A DNA stretch of 64,000 nucleotides from Leptasterias polaris (taxonomy: Eukaryota; Echinodermata; Asteroidea; Forcipulatida; Asteriidae). Positions 9,801-20,600 of the stretch are shown piece after piece. A program made the translations under genes and the position numbers. Numbering within the stretch: the stretch's first letter is position 1; each line of letters opens with the position of its first letter. Where the stretch lies: NCBI GenBank assembly GCA_037783415.1, contig JAZGTN010000195.1, forward strand, positions 124,001-188,000, read 5' to 3'. The notes beneath the pieces were generated by a model. The model did not search any database and had not been told where the DNA came from. It was given only the letters and a program-made list of their open reading frames with translations.

Positions 9801-11410
9801 TTCCTTATTCCGGTTTCTGCAAGGTTTTTTCTGTTCACATCTTCCTCATAGTTTGCTTTATTGCGCATTAAACACTTCTTCTCTGTTACTGCTTTTCTCA
9901 ATGCATCTCGATGCATTTTACACCATCTACAGCTGTAATTAGCAGTAAAACCCTCAGCAAAACCAAATAAAGCATGCAGACCAAGATTGTCTCCTACAAC
10001 TTGAGCTAAGCAAACTTGTACATTTCCTTGAAAGGTTGGTGTTGATATTTCCATGCCATTCTCCACTAGCTCATTGAGATCCTTAACAAGTGGTCTAAAT
10101 ACTGCATCATCCAAATTGTTTTGCATCACTGGAATTGAAGAGCATCAGCAGGTAAATGTTATGAACTGATGATCGATATTTTGGGTGTACACTGGCAAGA
10201 GTGAAGTAAACTGCTCCAAGTTTGTGTGTCCCAGCTTTGGGTCCCAAAGGGTTAGTAACCTCAAAGTTGTCAAGGTATAATATTAGCTTGACAACATCTT
10301 GTCGTGAAATGAATGCATCCTGCTGGGCATATGAACCATCAATGAAATCCTCCATCAAGCCATCTTCATGTGGTTTGTGTTCTGTCACTCGCTGCCATGT
10401 TTCACCACTTTCAAGAATTATTTTTAAGAGTGGTTTGACTGGTATGTATTGAAATGTAATGTTTCGCAATGCCTGCACAACATTTCCAGTTGAGCGATTT
10501 GTTCGGGGGAAGTAACCTTCACCAAGGGAACACTCTTGAGGCTTGACAAAAGATGCATGATCTTTGAAGTACTGTCTTCTTCTATAATCAGTCATTACAT
10601 GCTTGAAGGGGTTGTTACAGCTCTCAAATATTTTCCTTAAAGCCTGAAAATCCTCACTTTCCAATGGTATTCCCTTAGATATGATGAACTTCCTTGTCTT
10701 GTCACCCAGGAAAGAAACACAATCATTTACAACATCTGTTGTGTGACTTACAACAGTATCCACGGCAGACTGAGGAATACTACTTGAGGACATCAACTTT
10801 GCAATAAGCATTGCACATTTACTTTCAATTTCTTTTTCATCAAAATTATCCCAAATCTCTTACTCGTTGTTTTGGATGTAATTGATGTCATCGTTCAATA
10901 CGCCTTCTTCAATTTCAACATCACCCTCCAACTCTGGTACAACCAGTTGATGTTCGGCCTGATGATGTATGTTGTGTACCATTTGGTGTTTCTGCAGTAA
11001 ATGTTTTTTATACATGCGCACATGAGTCTGGAATGTTCTCGCACATCCATCTTGACCACAACTGACAACAGAAGTAAACAACCCACCTTTAATTATACCA
11101 TGAACATGCCTCAAATGCCAAATTAAACTGTCCTCATAACCAGCAACCTGAACTCCACACATGAAACATACATATCCCATCTTGTATTATCTTGAATGTA
11201 AGTGAAACCCGGGTTTGTGTGGTATAACTGGTAAGATTCAAAGTAAAACTGATAGTTGACCTACATCGTCTGTTGTTCCCTGTAGACCATCTTTAAATGC
11301 CTTCAGTTGTGCCAGAAACTTCATGCGAGGTCCAACTAGAGGGATGAGTTCTTTCAGGGCATCCTTGCATGTGTCCAGAAGGATGAAGTTTTCCTCGTCG
11401 ACCGCATTCT
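6613..11410 (-). CDS. SAMD3-like gene (SAM domain protein), 5' part missing
   Basis: Five exons on the minus strand join in phase: 11265-11410, 8040-8180, 7422-7561, 7060-7144 and 6613-6807. The first encodes the second half of a SAM domain (IPLVGPRMKFL is the closing-helix signature). The second is a Ser/Gln-rich linker with a twice-used QSSLDL phrase and an RRRR run. Exons 3-5 encode the conserved C-terminal module of sterile-alpha-motif-domain-containing-3-like proteins (KEILEKQKGGEDI, SRVQAVRVLVSHLIQNYG, FPLLKDEDGVGYEAWY, GCLEERLRNVRKR). The start codon and first half of the SAM domain are not found in the window. The biochemical role of this family is not well established. The first intron (8181-11264) contains a broken transposase-like gene in the same orientation. 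I am confident the exons are coding; the family name rests on remembered resemblance. Confidence 0.75.
7060..7144 (-). CDS. SAMD3-like exon: conserved module, middle
   Basis: The acceptor is TGTGCAG|GCC and the donor TAT|GTAAGT. One base completes the Arg codon from the previous exon, followed by 28 codons: PTAATKTAMALAIVAQFPLL, then KDEDGVGY. The join restores the continuous family sequence exactly. Confidence 0.8.
7422..7561 (-). CDS. SAMD3-like exon: conserved helical module, first part
   Basis: The acceptor is GGTGTAG|GATATC and the donor GAAAG|GTATGT. It encodes 46 codons plus two bases. The phrases DIKEILEKQKGGEDIVDEM and SRVQAVRVLVSHLIQNYGE are the typical entry into the conserved C-terminal region of SAMD3-like proteins. 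Confidence 0.8.
8040..8180 (-). CDS. SAMD3-like exon: Ser-rich linker
   Basis: The acceptor is TATACAG|GTGGAG and the donor TTT|GTAAGT. It encodes 47 codons, phase 0 at both ends. The encoded linker repeats S(S/T)SQSSLDL twice and ends in a basic run, QRRRRIDF, a possible nuclear localisation signal. The internal repetition suggests expansion by a small duplication. Confidence 0.7.
8181..11264 (-). other. Large intron of the SAMD3-like gene
   Basis: The flanking exons join in phase 0 across this 3.1-kb stretch. It is mostly occupied by the transposase-like pseudogene (8861-11180). The remaining 8181-8860 is AT-rich with no recognisable coding content. Confidence 0.55.
8861..11180 (-). pseudogene. 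Transposase-like gene with two C2H2 zinc fingers, broken
   Basis: Four conceptual segments read in order on the minus strand. The segment at 10860-11180 has two C2H2 fingers (CFMCGVQVAG...HLRHVH and CGQDGC...HLLQKH). An in-frame TAA at 10860-10862 precedes the segment ending at 10107, which continues in the same frame. A one-base shift near 10110-10130 leads into 9194-10129. That frame carries CRWCKMHRD and CPDIMHDLLEGVCPLELKL, characteristic of an invertebrate transposase-derived family distantly like the TNP2/CACTA type. An in-frame TGA at 9194-9196 is followed, still in frame, by family-like sequence to 8861. The TAA is preceded by A|GTAAGA, so one break could instead be a splice donor. 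The whole unit lies in an intron of the SAMD3-like gene on the same strand. The superfamily assignment is tentative. Confidence 0.65.
11265..11410 (-). CDS. SAMD3-like exon: C-terminal half of SAM domain
   Basis: The acceptor is TTATAG|AG at 11411 and the donor GAT|GTAGGT at 11264. The exon brings in two bases of a split codon plus 48 codons and ends in phase 0. Residues FILLDTCKDALKELIPLVGP match the last two helices of a SAM domain. An upstream exon ending with one spare base is required and was not found. Confidence 0.75.
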
Positions 11411-11959
11411 CTATAATTTTAAAGTAAAAATAACAAATTTGTAAGCATAATTGTTGACTTCAAACAAAACAATAATGTGTTAGTGGTCTGTGTTTGCATG
11501 TCGTTTTGGAACTACACACATACACAGTGCTCAAGAACCAACTCGTCTGATGCAGTATGCACACACTTACATTACAACCACACATCTTGTCAGCACAATT
11601 TTAACTTAGTACGCCGGTATGGTCCATTTATCCAACAATCCCAACAACAATCATCCAGCATGTCGAGTGACACCGACAGTGACATGATAGTCACTTATAG
11701 TCATAGCAAAGCAATTTTAAGGATAAAACATAAGCTTAAGGGTTAGTGTGCACCTACAGGTCGCCCTCCCACACAGCTCTTAACTGTTTTTTTTGCCTCT
11801 TTACTGTGCAATTGCATCTTCAATTGTATACCACCTTACTGGAATAAGTTTGTGGAAACTACTGGACAACAGTTACAGCCTAATTTGTGCCTGGTGTGAT
11901 GTTTTACCTGAAACAGAAATATTGACATACTGTGGCAAATATACTACATAAGGGTGACA

Positions 11960-12965
11960 GGGTGACAGTACCAGTGTGGACATCATTGTCATATATAGAC
12001 CTCCGAGGAGTCATTCATCATTCTCCACGTTTCTCGATGAATTCTCTTCAATGCTTGACAACAGAATGTTCAAACCCTCACCTCTTGTTATCACTGGTGA
12101 TTTCAACATACATCTGGATAATATTTTATCACTAATACCCTGAAGTTCAATGACCTGCTAAACAGCCATGGTCTTTCATAGGAAGTCACAATGCCTACCC
12201 ACGCTAAAGGCCACATCCTTGATGTCTTCATTGTTCGTAACTTTGACAACCAGCTTTATTCAGATGTTCAAGTTATACCTGGAATATCTGATCACTCTGC
12301 CATTACCTGCAAACTCCACCTTACTAAGCCTCATCATAACAGTAAAAGAGTAGTTGTACGAAACATCAAAGCTGTTGACAGAGTCTCATTTGCCAGAAAC
12401 GCCATGAAAAGCATAACACCTTCTACGATGGATAATGTCAACGATGCTGTCGATCAGTACAACTCTCAATCACGCATCCTTCTTGATTCTCATGCACCTG
12501 CAACGTCCCGACATGTTAAGGAACGTCACGACAGCCCTTGGTACAACAAGGACATCACCATTGCAAAACGGAAGCGCAGATGTCTCGAACGAAGATGGCG
12601 CTCCAATAGATTGGAGATTCACCGGCAGTTATATTGTGCTCAAAAGTATGTCGTCAATGCACTTGTGCACAAAGCGAAGTGTTCATACTACGTGGGTATA
12701 ATAGGTGATTGTGGGAGCAACTCCAAACGCTTATTTACTGTGGCCAATCGTCTTCTTCACCGAAAACAACCATCTCCACTACCCACTCACACCAGCAGTG
12801 AATCGCTTGCTAAGTGTTTCAGCCAGTTCTTCCAATCCAAGATCGATCGCATCTGCAGTAGCCTTCATCCTGATGAGTCAATGTTACCGTCCCCCAGCCG
12901 CCCTGGATACTCTCAGACCTACAACTGCAGATGAGATTGAGCGTCTCCTTCGTCAAACTCCCGCA
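11960..12965 (+). pseudogene. CR1/L2-like retrotransposon fragment: endonuclease end and linker
   Basis: In three plus-strand frames one reads IIVIYRPPRSHSSFS, then VITGDFNIHLDN (the endonuclease GDFN motif), then LKFNDLLNSHG. These are followed from 12191 by HILDVFIVRN and PGISDHSAITCKL (SDH motif), a charged linker, and DSPWYNKDI. The tail switches frame near 12890 to a stretch like PTTADEIERLLRQTP, which normally precedes the reverse transcriptase. Frameshifts near 12130 and 12890 and a stop near 12178 show the copy is dead. The reverse transcriptase itself is absent. Confidence 0.8.
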
Positions 12966-12979
12966 AAGTTGGTCAAATC

Positions 12980-13105
12980 ATTTTACCCAACATTTGGGTA
13001 ATGACATTTTGACCAAGAGTTGGGCAAGTTTGTTTACCAAAATGTTGGTTAAAATGTTACCCAATAATGTAGTCAGTTCATATTTGAACCAACGTTGGGC
13101 AACCG
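12980..13105. repeat. Degenerate TTACCCAA / CCAAAATGTTGG repeat
   Basis: The words TTACCCAA, TTTGGGTAA, CCAAAATGTTGG, GTTGGGCAA and ACCAACGTTGGGCAA recur in both orientations within about 125 bases. An example is TTACCCAACATTTGGGTAA, a near-perfect palindrome. It abuts the broken end of the retrotransposon fragment and may be a separate insertion or short satellite. Confidence 0.5.
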
Positions 13106-14914
13106 TGTTGTAGCAATGATTGACTATTCGTTTGTTACTCCTTTAATCATTTGTGTTAATAATACGCTGCAAATAAACAACATCTTGGAGTTTGTATACA
13201 ATTTATTCCGCATAAATTCAACATCTACAGATTACAACACAACACAGTACAATACCACGCAATGCAAAACAAGTAACTCCAATCAGGAGGGAGGTGCACA
13301 TCAGTGATGACGTTCCTTCTCAAACAAATAGTTTTCAAATAATTATCTGTGTCATAAACTTCTAAGCCAATTGTTTTTATTATACTAATTGCATGTTTTT
13401 GTGCACCCCGTTCCATTTCGTTTTCATCTGTTTTTATCTTTTTTTACAACAACAAATGTGTAAGTTTATAGCCAGTGACCCGCCTACGTGTTGTCTGTTT
13501 TCTATTTCCTATATAAGGATTTCAATGTGTGTGTCGAGTCATGCAACATGCATGTTTAAAAATCACTCCAAGATCAGTCATGTAAGTATTAATGTGATTG
13601 CAAGAGCAACTGACTCACTTAAAAATCGCTCATGTTCGATATCAACAAAATTCCTCTGAAGTTCATACCCCATTGACCGATACAAGGTCATTAATGATTG
13701 AGCAATTGGGACTCTGTTGCAGACATCCTATCCAAAAGCGGAAGCTATTCTTCCGCCCCATTGCTCTCCAACAATCCTTTACTTTTTATACATCTTCCTT
13801 ACAGCGCATCACTGGAAACTTGACAAAGTTACAAGTTTTAGACTGATTTGGCGGCTGATGGTGGAAGATCGAGTAGTAAGAAAGCACTCATCAACTCTAA
13901 TCAAGTCAGCGCCAAAAAGTATAGAAGGAGGGAGAAAGTCTCAAGAATTATCAAAATAGTAAGTTTCATCATCCGACTGAACCCAATAGAAAACAGGAAG
14001 ATTCTTTAAGCCAACTTAGAACCAATATCCACATGATTACGCCGTAGGTTGTAGCCAAAAAGGGGACTGATTTTTCGCAATTTTAGTTTGGATATAGGCC
14101 AGACGTAATTGGACCTGTTGTAAATCGGTCATTTTGTACATTGCAAAGTGACATACAATACTCAACTACAACTAAAGCATCTACTCAAATCGTTCGTACC
14201 TAACAGCAACACATTGTATCTGCACTATAGGCCTAGACTAGTAATGGACTTTTCAAATTTCATGTGTATTCGACGTTGTGACCCGTGTCACAGATGGAAT
14301 CGTGAATTATAAAAGAACATTCATAGTCACAGGGCAACGCAAGACAAGGACATAAACAATCAAATGATCCTCAGAAACCACGTTTTATGAAGAATAAATA
14401 AATTAAGTTTAATCATAAATGCGAAATCAAAGAACTGCAAAGCAGATTATTTACAAAGCAACAAAATGTGCATGATTAGTATAATTGAAGTTTAGTAGCA
14501 ATCAAGCCAGCGTTATAACAACAGCAATAACCATGATTAATGATGGCTAACTTAAAAGCAACTTAAAGCAAGAGAGTCAACATAACTTGCGAGGATAATT
14601 TCATAACTAAATTAATACAACGGTAAACAATTTAAAACAACGATGGGCGTGGTGAATGCCAGTTTCCTCGTTAGGCTGTGCCTCATGCCATAAACCCTGC
14701 GAGTTAAAAAGATTCACAAAAGAAACTCGCTTTAATCAAGAGAATTTTCATTTTCGTTTGACAGCAAAAATGGAAAGTTGTCCAAAAGCACAGTGAAATG
14801 TTTTGGGTATAAAAACAATGACAATTTTACTTACAGGAGGTCGATAGTACCATGCGACAAACCCCCTGGTTTGGCTATTAAAGAAACTGGCTCAGGTAGT
14901 ACGGATGATTATTG
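13106..14914. other. Intergenic, no gene seen
   Basis: AT-rich sequence with only short chance frames on either strand. I see no recognisable protein, tRNA or clear repeat apart from an ACAAC-rich run near 13236-13260. Confidence 0.55.
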
Positions 14915-15050
14915 AATTGACACGGTGGTAGTCTGGAAAGTAGCTGTCTACACGTTGCTGGTCCGTTGCCTTTGCCTCCGGCCACACCTTGGAAGTCTTC
15001 ATGGGTCCGGCGTCCACATCGGGCGTCGTCTACTCCCCACCGTGTCAATT
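14915..15050. mobile_element. 136-bp MITE-like inverted-repeat element
   Basis: AATTGACACGGTGG at 14915-14928 is exactly complementary to CCACCGTGTCAATT at 15037-15050. Partial complementarity (GTAGTC against GTCTACTCC) continues inward. The interior is notably GC-richer than the neighbourhood. No clear target duplication was recognised, so classification as a MITE is tentative. Confidence 0.5.
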
Positions 15051-17366
15051 GGTACTCTACCGTACTCCAGAATTTCCCCAACTATATACTACTATGTGTA
15101 GACAATAGACACACCTATCGGTTCTTACAACTTTGCGCTACTGTATTACGTTGGAATGTTAAAGAATAACTGGTATGTGACATGACAAAAGTCTTCCAAT
15201 GTACGTGTTCCACTTTTAAACTATTTAAACGCTTCAAACTATTCTTGGAATTGCAGTTATAGCACTCATTCCAAGAATAAGAACATAACATAACACTATT
15301 ATTATGTTGGCACCTATGACAACCCGTAATAAAATAGGCTATTTTGTTTCCTGCACACGATCAAATAAAAATGCACATGGAACCCAAAGTTTCCCAAAAC
15401 TGTACAGGCGAGACTTCGCAGGGTTTATGGTCGAGGGATGGATTAATTTCAATTCAATTTTCAATTCAGTTTTCAATTCAAACTCACATTCATTTTTATA
15501 CCAAAATTAACAAGTAAACAAACAGAAAATACACGAGGAAGATAATTGAATCATCAACAAGATGTTTAAGTGAAAACACTGTTCGCACGGAGTCATCTTT
15601 CTTCTGGCCAGATGCCTTGGATGGACAAATACAGAACACGAACAAGACAGTTGGAACAAGACAGAACCCAAGGATGATTTTAATATAAAAGCACTAAGTA
15701 CTATAATTTAGCATAACATTGTTGTTGTAACCATTATTAACACGTACCCAATTTGATAAAATGTTCAGTGATGACTGTATAATAGAGGGTGGAAATAGAT
15801 TTCTTCGACCCACATAAAATTACATTAATAATTTACCACCTTTAAAATACCGTATACAGTCATGGAGGAATTTGATTGTAGTTAGTTAAAGTTGCCGTAA
15901 TATTTTTCCTTCATTTTGTTAAGAACACTTTCCCAAAACGAATTTCTTACAGACGATACTGTTTCAAAACGAAAAATATACAAAAACGTCATGTCACGCG
16001 TCGGACAATGCAAAAACCATACAAAATTGTTAGTACATGGCCGATGGACGTTAGGTAATGTCAGTATACGACAAAAGGTAATTTTTAGTTTTTAATTATA
16101 AAAACCACCACTAATTATTTACGATTTTTTTCGGGAAACACGTTTAAATAGCAATTACAAATTTAAGTCTAATTTTTTTCGGGTCAAATTTGCAAAAAAT
16201 CGTAGCTAGCATCTTTAAATTTAAATAGGAAGTATAGCTCTTTTGATGGTTGGCACTTGTACACACTTGACATGATGTGATTTAATTGTCTGGGTGTTTC
16301 GAAACCTTGTAGTTCATATTTTGTAATACTGCTTAGAAAAATGACATAAAACAGGTGGAGTTTCCTTATCAAATAACAGTGTGACTTAGTTGCCGAGGAA
16401 ATGACCGCCAGGGCTCACCCGGAAATGTGGGTAATTTTTCCTTTTACTTGATACCTCTCCTTTTACACCATTGTTGTGGGTGGAAGAACGATCTAAAACA
16501 TTATACATGTGCCAAGTACTGATCACGCATAAATCATTGCGCGCCAAGCAGCAGTGTGTACGTGTACACAAAGTAGAAACGTTGAAGTACAGACGGTCAC
16601 TGAGTTGTGTGTGGAGTGCTGCAGCTGGTGGTCATACGAAGCTAGTGAGTATTTTTTGTTTGCTACGCTAAGGTTTCTTCGTAAATTTTGCACAAAAGGG
16701 GCCTATTTCACTTTCATGCATTCGTAATAAAGCGATTGTTATCTTCAATTGAAACCGTCGTTTAATTTCACCACGAGGCATGTGATTTTATTTGGCATTC
16801 ATTTTCTACTGATAAATGAGGCATTCGATTTAGCTAAGATAGGTAGGAGCGAATAGAGATTTCTACGAAAAGCTGCTGTAAGTTTGCATGAGCTGCACGG
16901 TCATATGTTTTAATGAACGCACACGAAAATTTGCCATCATAAAAATAAAATTTATCGACTGTTTTGAGGAGCTTTCAATTTTGCGCGAAATATATAAATG
17001 CACCCCCCCCCCCCCCCCCCCCACACACACACGTTTAAACTTGCGTTTTGTCGAAAATTACCGGGGAAACCTATAGGTCCAACAATCGACTTTTATTGAC
17101 TTAAGATTATCGTTCTTGCTTGGGAGTTTGTGTAAAATAACAAGAAATATAATAGTAGCAGTAATATTTACACAGTATTTGTCTATTTTGTTTATTCATC
17201 CTAAACTTTTCAACAACAAGAAACTCTGTCAACCTTTTTCCCATCTCGAAATATGTTTTAACGATTAGACTTCTGAAAGTGTCATGCAGGAATGTGAATT
17301 ATGATTTATATTTTTATTTTGAAGCTTTTTCTTGAAGACATTGCACTCTCCTAACTGCAAACCAAG
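15051..17366. other. Intergenic and probable promoter region of the TINAG-like gene
   Basis: No protein is recognised. TTCAATTCAA-type simple repetition occurs at about 15445-15485 and a C-run/(CA)n microsatellite at 17001-17032. The block 16470-16644 is GC-richer and ends in GCTA|GTGAGT, a good splice donor. It could be a non-coding first exon of the downstream gene, but there is no independent support. Confidence 0.4.
17001..17032. repeat. Poly-C / (CA)n microsatellite
   Basis: A run of about 20 C residues passes directly into five CA units, some 335 bases upstream of the TINAG-like start codon. It is probably length-polymorphic and prone to assembly error. Confidence 0.85.
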
Positions 17367-17631
17367 ATGACGAAAATGTACAGTTGTCCAGCTGGATTAA
17401 TCCTCGTAACCGTCTTATTCACGTTCACGGGCCCCACATGGGCCCAATATTGCTCCCGGAGGACCACGGGTTGCTGCCCTGGACGTGACGACAGTTGTAC
17501 ATCACCGATTGGAGACACGCTATGCTACTGTGATAAGTTTTGTCTGCGCTCCAAGGATGCTGCCGACTGCTGTCCGGATTTCTTCAACAACTGCACAGAA
17601 CTGAGTCCACCGAATCCCATAAAAACAACAG
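17367..17631 (+). CDS. TINAG-like exon 1: signal peptide and somatomedin-B-like domain
   Basis: The ATG at 17367 is followed three codons on by another ATG; either gives a working signal peptide. Eight cysteines in SMB-like spacing follow (QYC, GCCPG, DSC, LCYC, FC, DCC, NC). The donor is ACAG|GTTAGT, leaving one base of a split Asp codon. Confidence 0.9.
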
Positions 17632-20600
17632 GTTAGTGGACTTTTGGTAACGCTAACATAACAAAGCAACAGCAATAATAGTAACAACAACAACAGCAAT
17701 TGAACAAAAACAAGGCAAGGAAAACGAACAAGAACACAAAAAGGTGGAAACACTCTCACTAGAATCAGTGAAATATAGCCTATACTCATGTAAACATTCG
17801 TTCACTTCCAACACTTATAAAAATTCGAACAGATCTGTTTAGTTCCACCATTTTAACATTTTTTCAACAAGAGAAATGTGCATAGATTATCTTCTTTCTC
17901 ATTCTCTTATATTATTTGTCTTCGTTCATTTTCCTTTTCCTTTTCCTTGAAGCCCTTAACTCGAGTGTTCATTTTGACCTGTGTTATGTGATAAATGGAT
18001 AAAATTGGATGGCACGTTACGATGAGTACCTTTTTTCTTTTGTTTCTTCATCTATTCAAGTTTAGATAAGTGTATTAATTTACGTAACACTTGAGGTTGA
18101 GTATCTGCAGTTCGAAATATTTAGTAAAAATAAATTTAAAAAATACAGACTTTGGCCAACATTCCAACATCTTGTTTATTAATGTCACACAATGTCAGAT
18201 GTATGGGAACCCATTAATTTTACTTCGCTAAATGTTAATGATGTGCAGCCAGTCATACCATTAAAATAAAAATTTATAAACAAACTCAAATCGACTTAAT
18301 AATATATACATTTTATAAACACTTTTTTTTCGGAGTCAAGTTATGATTTTGTTAGATGATTTTTATATTTTACCTTTCTTGGGGGATGTACAATACTTCA
18401 TCACATTATTTACACAATCAGTTATCATGTAAACAAAGGTTTGTTTTTTTAACAAATCAAACGGTTCATTTGTTAATCTTCTCTTGCAAAGATTGTTTCT
18501 ACATGGGTAGCAGTTTCTTTGCCGGTGATTCATTCAAAGTCGACTGCAACATCTGGTAGGTATTCACTTCCATAACCTTTGCTCGTATTTCAAATGGTTT
18601 TGAAGTAAACACACTCAGGTATAAAGGCACACAAAAGTTTGCCCGACGAAAGTTGTCACCTTTTCAAAATGATTGGAATCGGTTTGTACAAGTCCCGCGT
18701 GTTTGACACTGGGACCGCCTTAAGGCATTCAGAGTGTCGTGAACTCGTTTGCAAAAAACTAAATTGCCAAAAACTTCTTTTAGATTTTGGCTTTATAATA
18801 CTATTTTTACAATCGTCGTGTTAATTAAAATGTGCCGTTTTTCCGTCACCATGTTGTCCATGTATAACTCTTTTTTATTCCACAGTGCATTGTGACCATT
18901 AAAGGGATCATTATGTAAATAAACTGCATTCCAGGGAACGTCAGCATTTTTCTTTGGGAATGTTTAAGCCCTTTCTGGCTGATATTAAATAACTATTATT
19001 TGGACAAGAATCACAATAAAGTGTACCGTCACGTTCAGCAGGTTTTTCCCCAACAGTTGAAACTTTTTTTTGAAACACCTGAAACCACCCAAAAGTGCTT
19101 TAACTTGTAAAAAGGACATACAGGCTTATATTATAATGAAACAAATGTGTGTCGATTAAAATTATCTATCAATTACTCTTCCATTTCGATCAAAAAATGC
19201 ACAGAAAATGTAAATATCTTTCTCTTGTCCATTTGTGATGGAAATGTGATGTTTATGATTTGAAAAAAAGCCCCCGAGGCCATTCCAAAGTTGAAATTGT
19301 TTGGGGTAGTTCGATCAGGTACTTAAAAAATCATAATAAATATATTGGAAAAATTCTTTATAATATTGTGTTTTCTGTGATTATTGACTGAATGACCTGA
19401 TATCAACGTCACCTGTCATTACAGCACTTGTTTGCCGACTGCTGACGGATACGCTGTACAATGTGACACCAACACGTGTCTCATTAGAGAGGAGATCATA
19501 ACAAGTGTTAACTCTGAACCCAATGGGTAAGCATTGAATCTGAAAATCTTATAACATGCCATTTGACAAAATCAGTATCGGCATTTCGAAAACGTTCTAT
19601 GTATGTATATTTATGTACTGAACATGTCGTTGCAAGGTTATGTAACTTTAATGATCGTTTTAACATTCCCAACCAGTTGAATATAATACTGCCTCTTAAA
19701 AAGTTATTCTGTAGGCCTACGTTGACACCTGAACAAGTTAGTTGGTAAATTAATGTCTAGTGAGTTGTTTTCCTGGAGAAATGTCCTTCCGTACCCCTGC
19801 GTGGTTAAGGTAGGTTGTGGGCTCAATCACCTTTTTGGTTCACTCATTTTAGCTGGCAAGCCGGTAATTATTCCTTCTTGTGGGGGATGACCCTCGACGA
19901 AGGGGAACAGCGTCGCCTAGGCACCAAGAAGCCCGCCGCCACTGTTTCCGCCATGAAAGAGATCAACATTGACGAGATGGATGAAATCCCTGAATATTTC
20001 GATTCCCGCCAAAAGTGGCCAGGCTGGATTGAGGATGTCTCAGACCAGGGGAATTGTGGCAGTTCATGGGCAATCTCCACAACGGGTAAGAACCTGCCTT
20101 AAAGTCGACCTACTCAATTCAGACAATTGAACTCCATATTATAGTCCGGCCTTTTACTGTTAAATCGTAACACATTTTTAGCGTGGAGACTTTAACATGT
20201 TTGTTGCCAACGCAAGATTTAGGGGCAAGAGGGAACGCCACATCTTCCCTGTGAAAATTTTCTCCGGTCACGCAACACCGGGAGACAGCAGGGGTGTGAC
20301 GGTGGCCACTTGAACCATGCCTGGTACTACGGAGTAAAACTTCGACGTGACTATATTTTCACCATGGCTAGCTCCCATTGGCATGACAAAAAGGAACGTG
20401 AAAGACAAGAAGGGACATAATTCCTGCAATAGTTGACTGTCTGAAGCGTTGTTGATTTAAGACGTACTTGCCCCTGTGTGTTCAGTATCATGAATTCCTC
20501 CGTTGTTGACTTTAATAAAATATATGGGATTTGAGGCATTGCAAGGTGAGGTATCAATGTATATTATTTTGGTTTGCGGTAACACCATGTGTATATCTAC

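Noticed and set aside
14878..15081. 67-codon frames on both strands around the 136-bp element
   Set aside because: They simply cross the GC-rich inverted-repeat element; no protein similarity.
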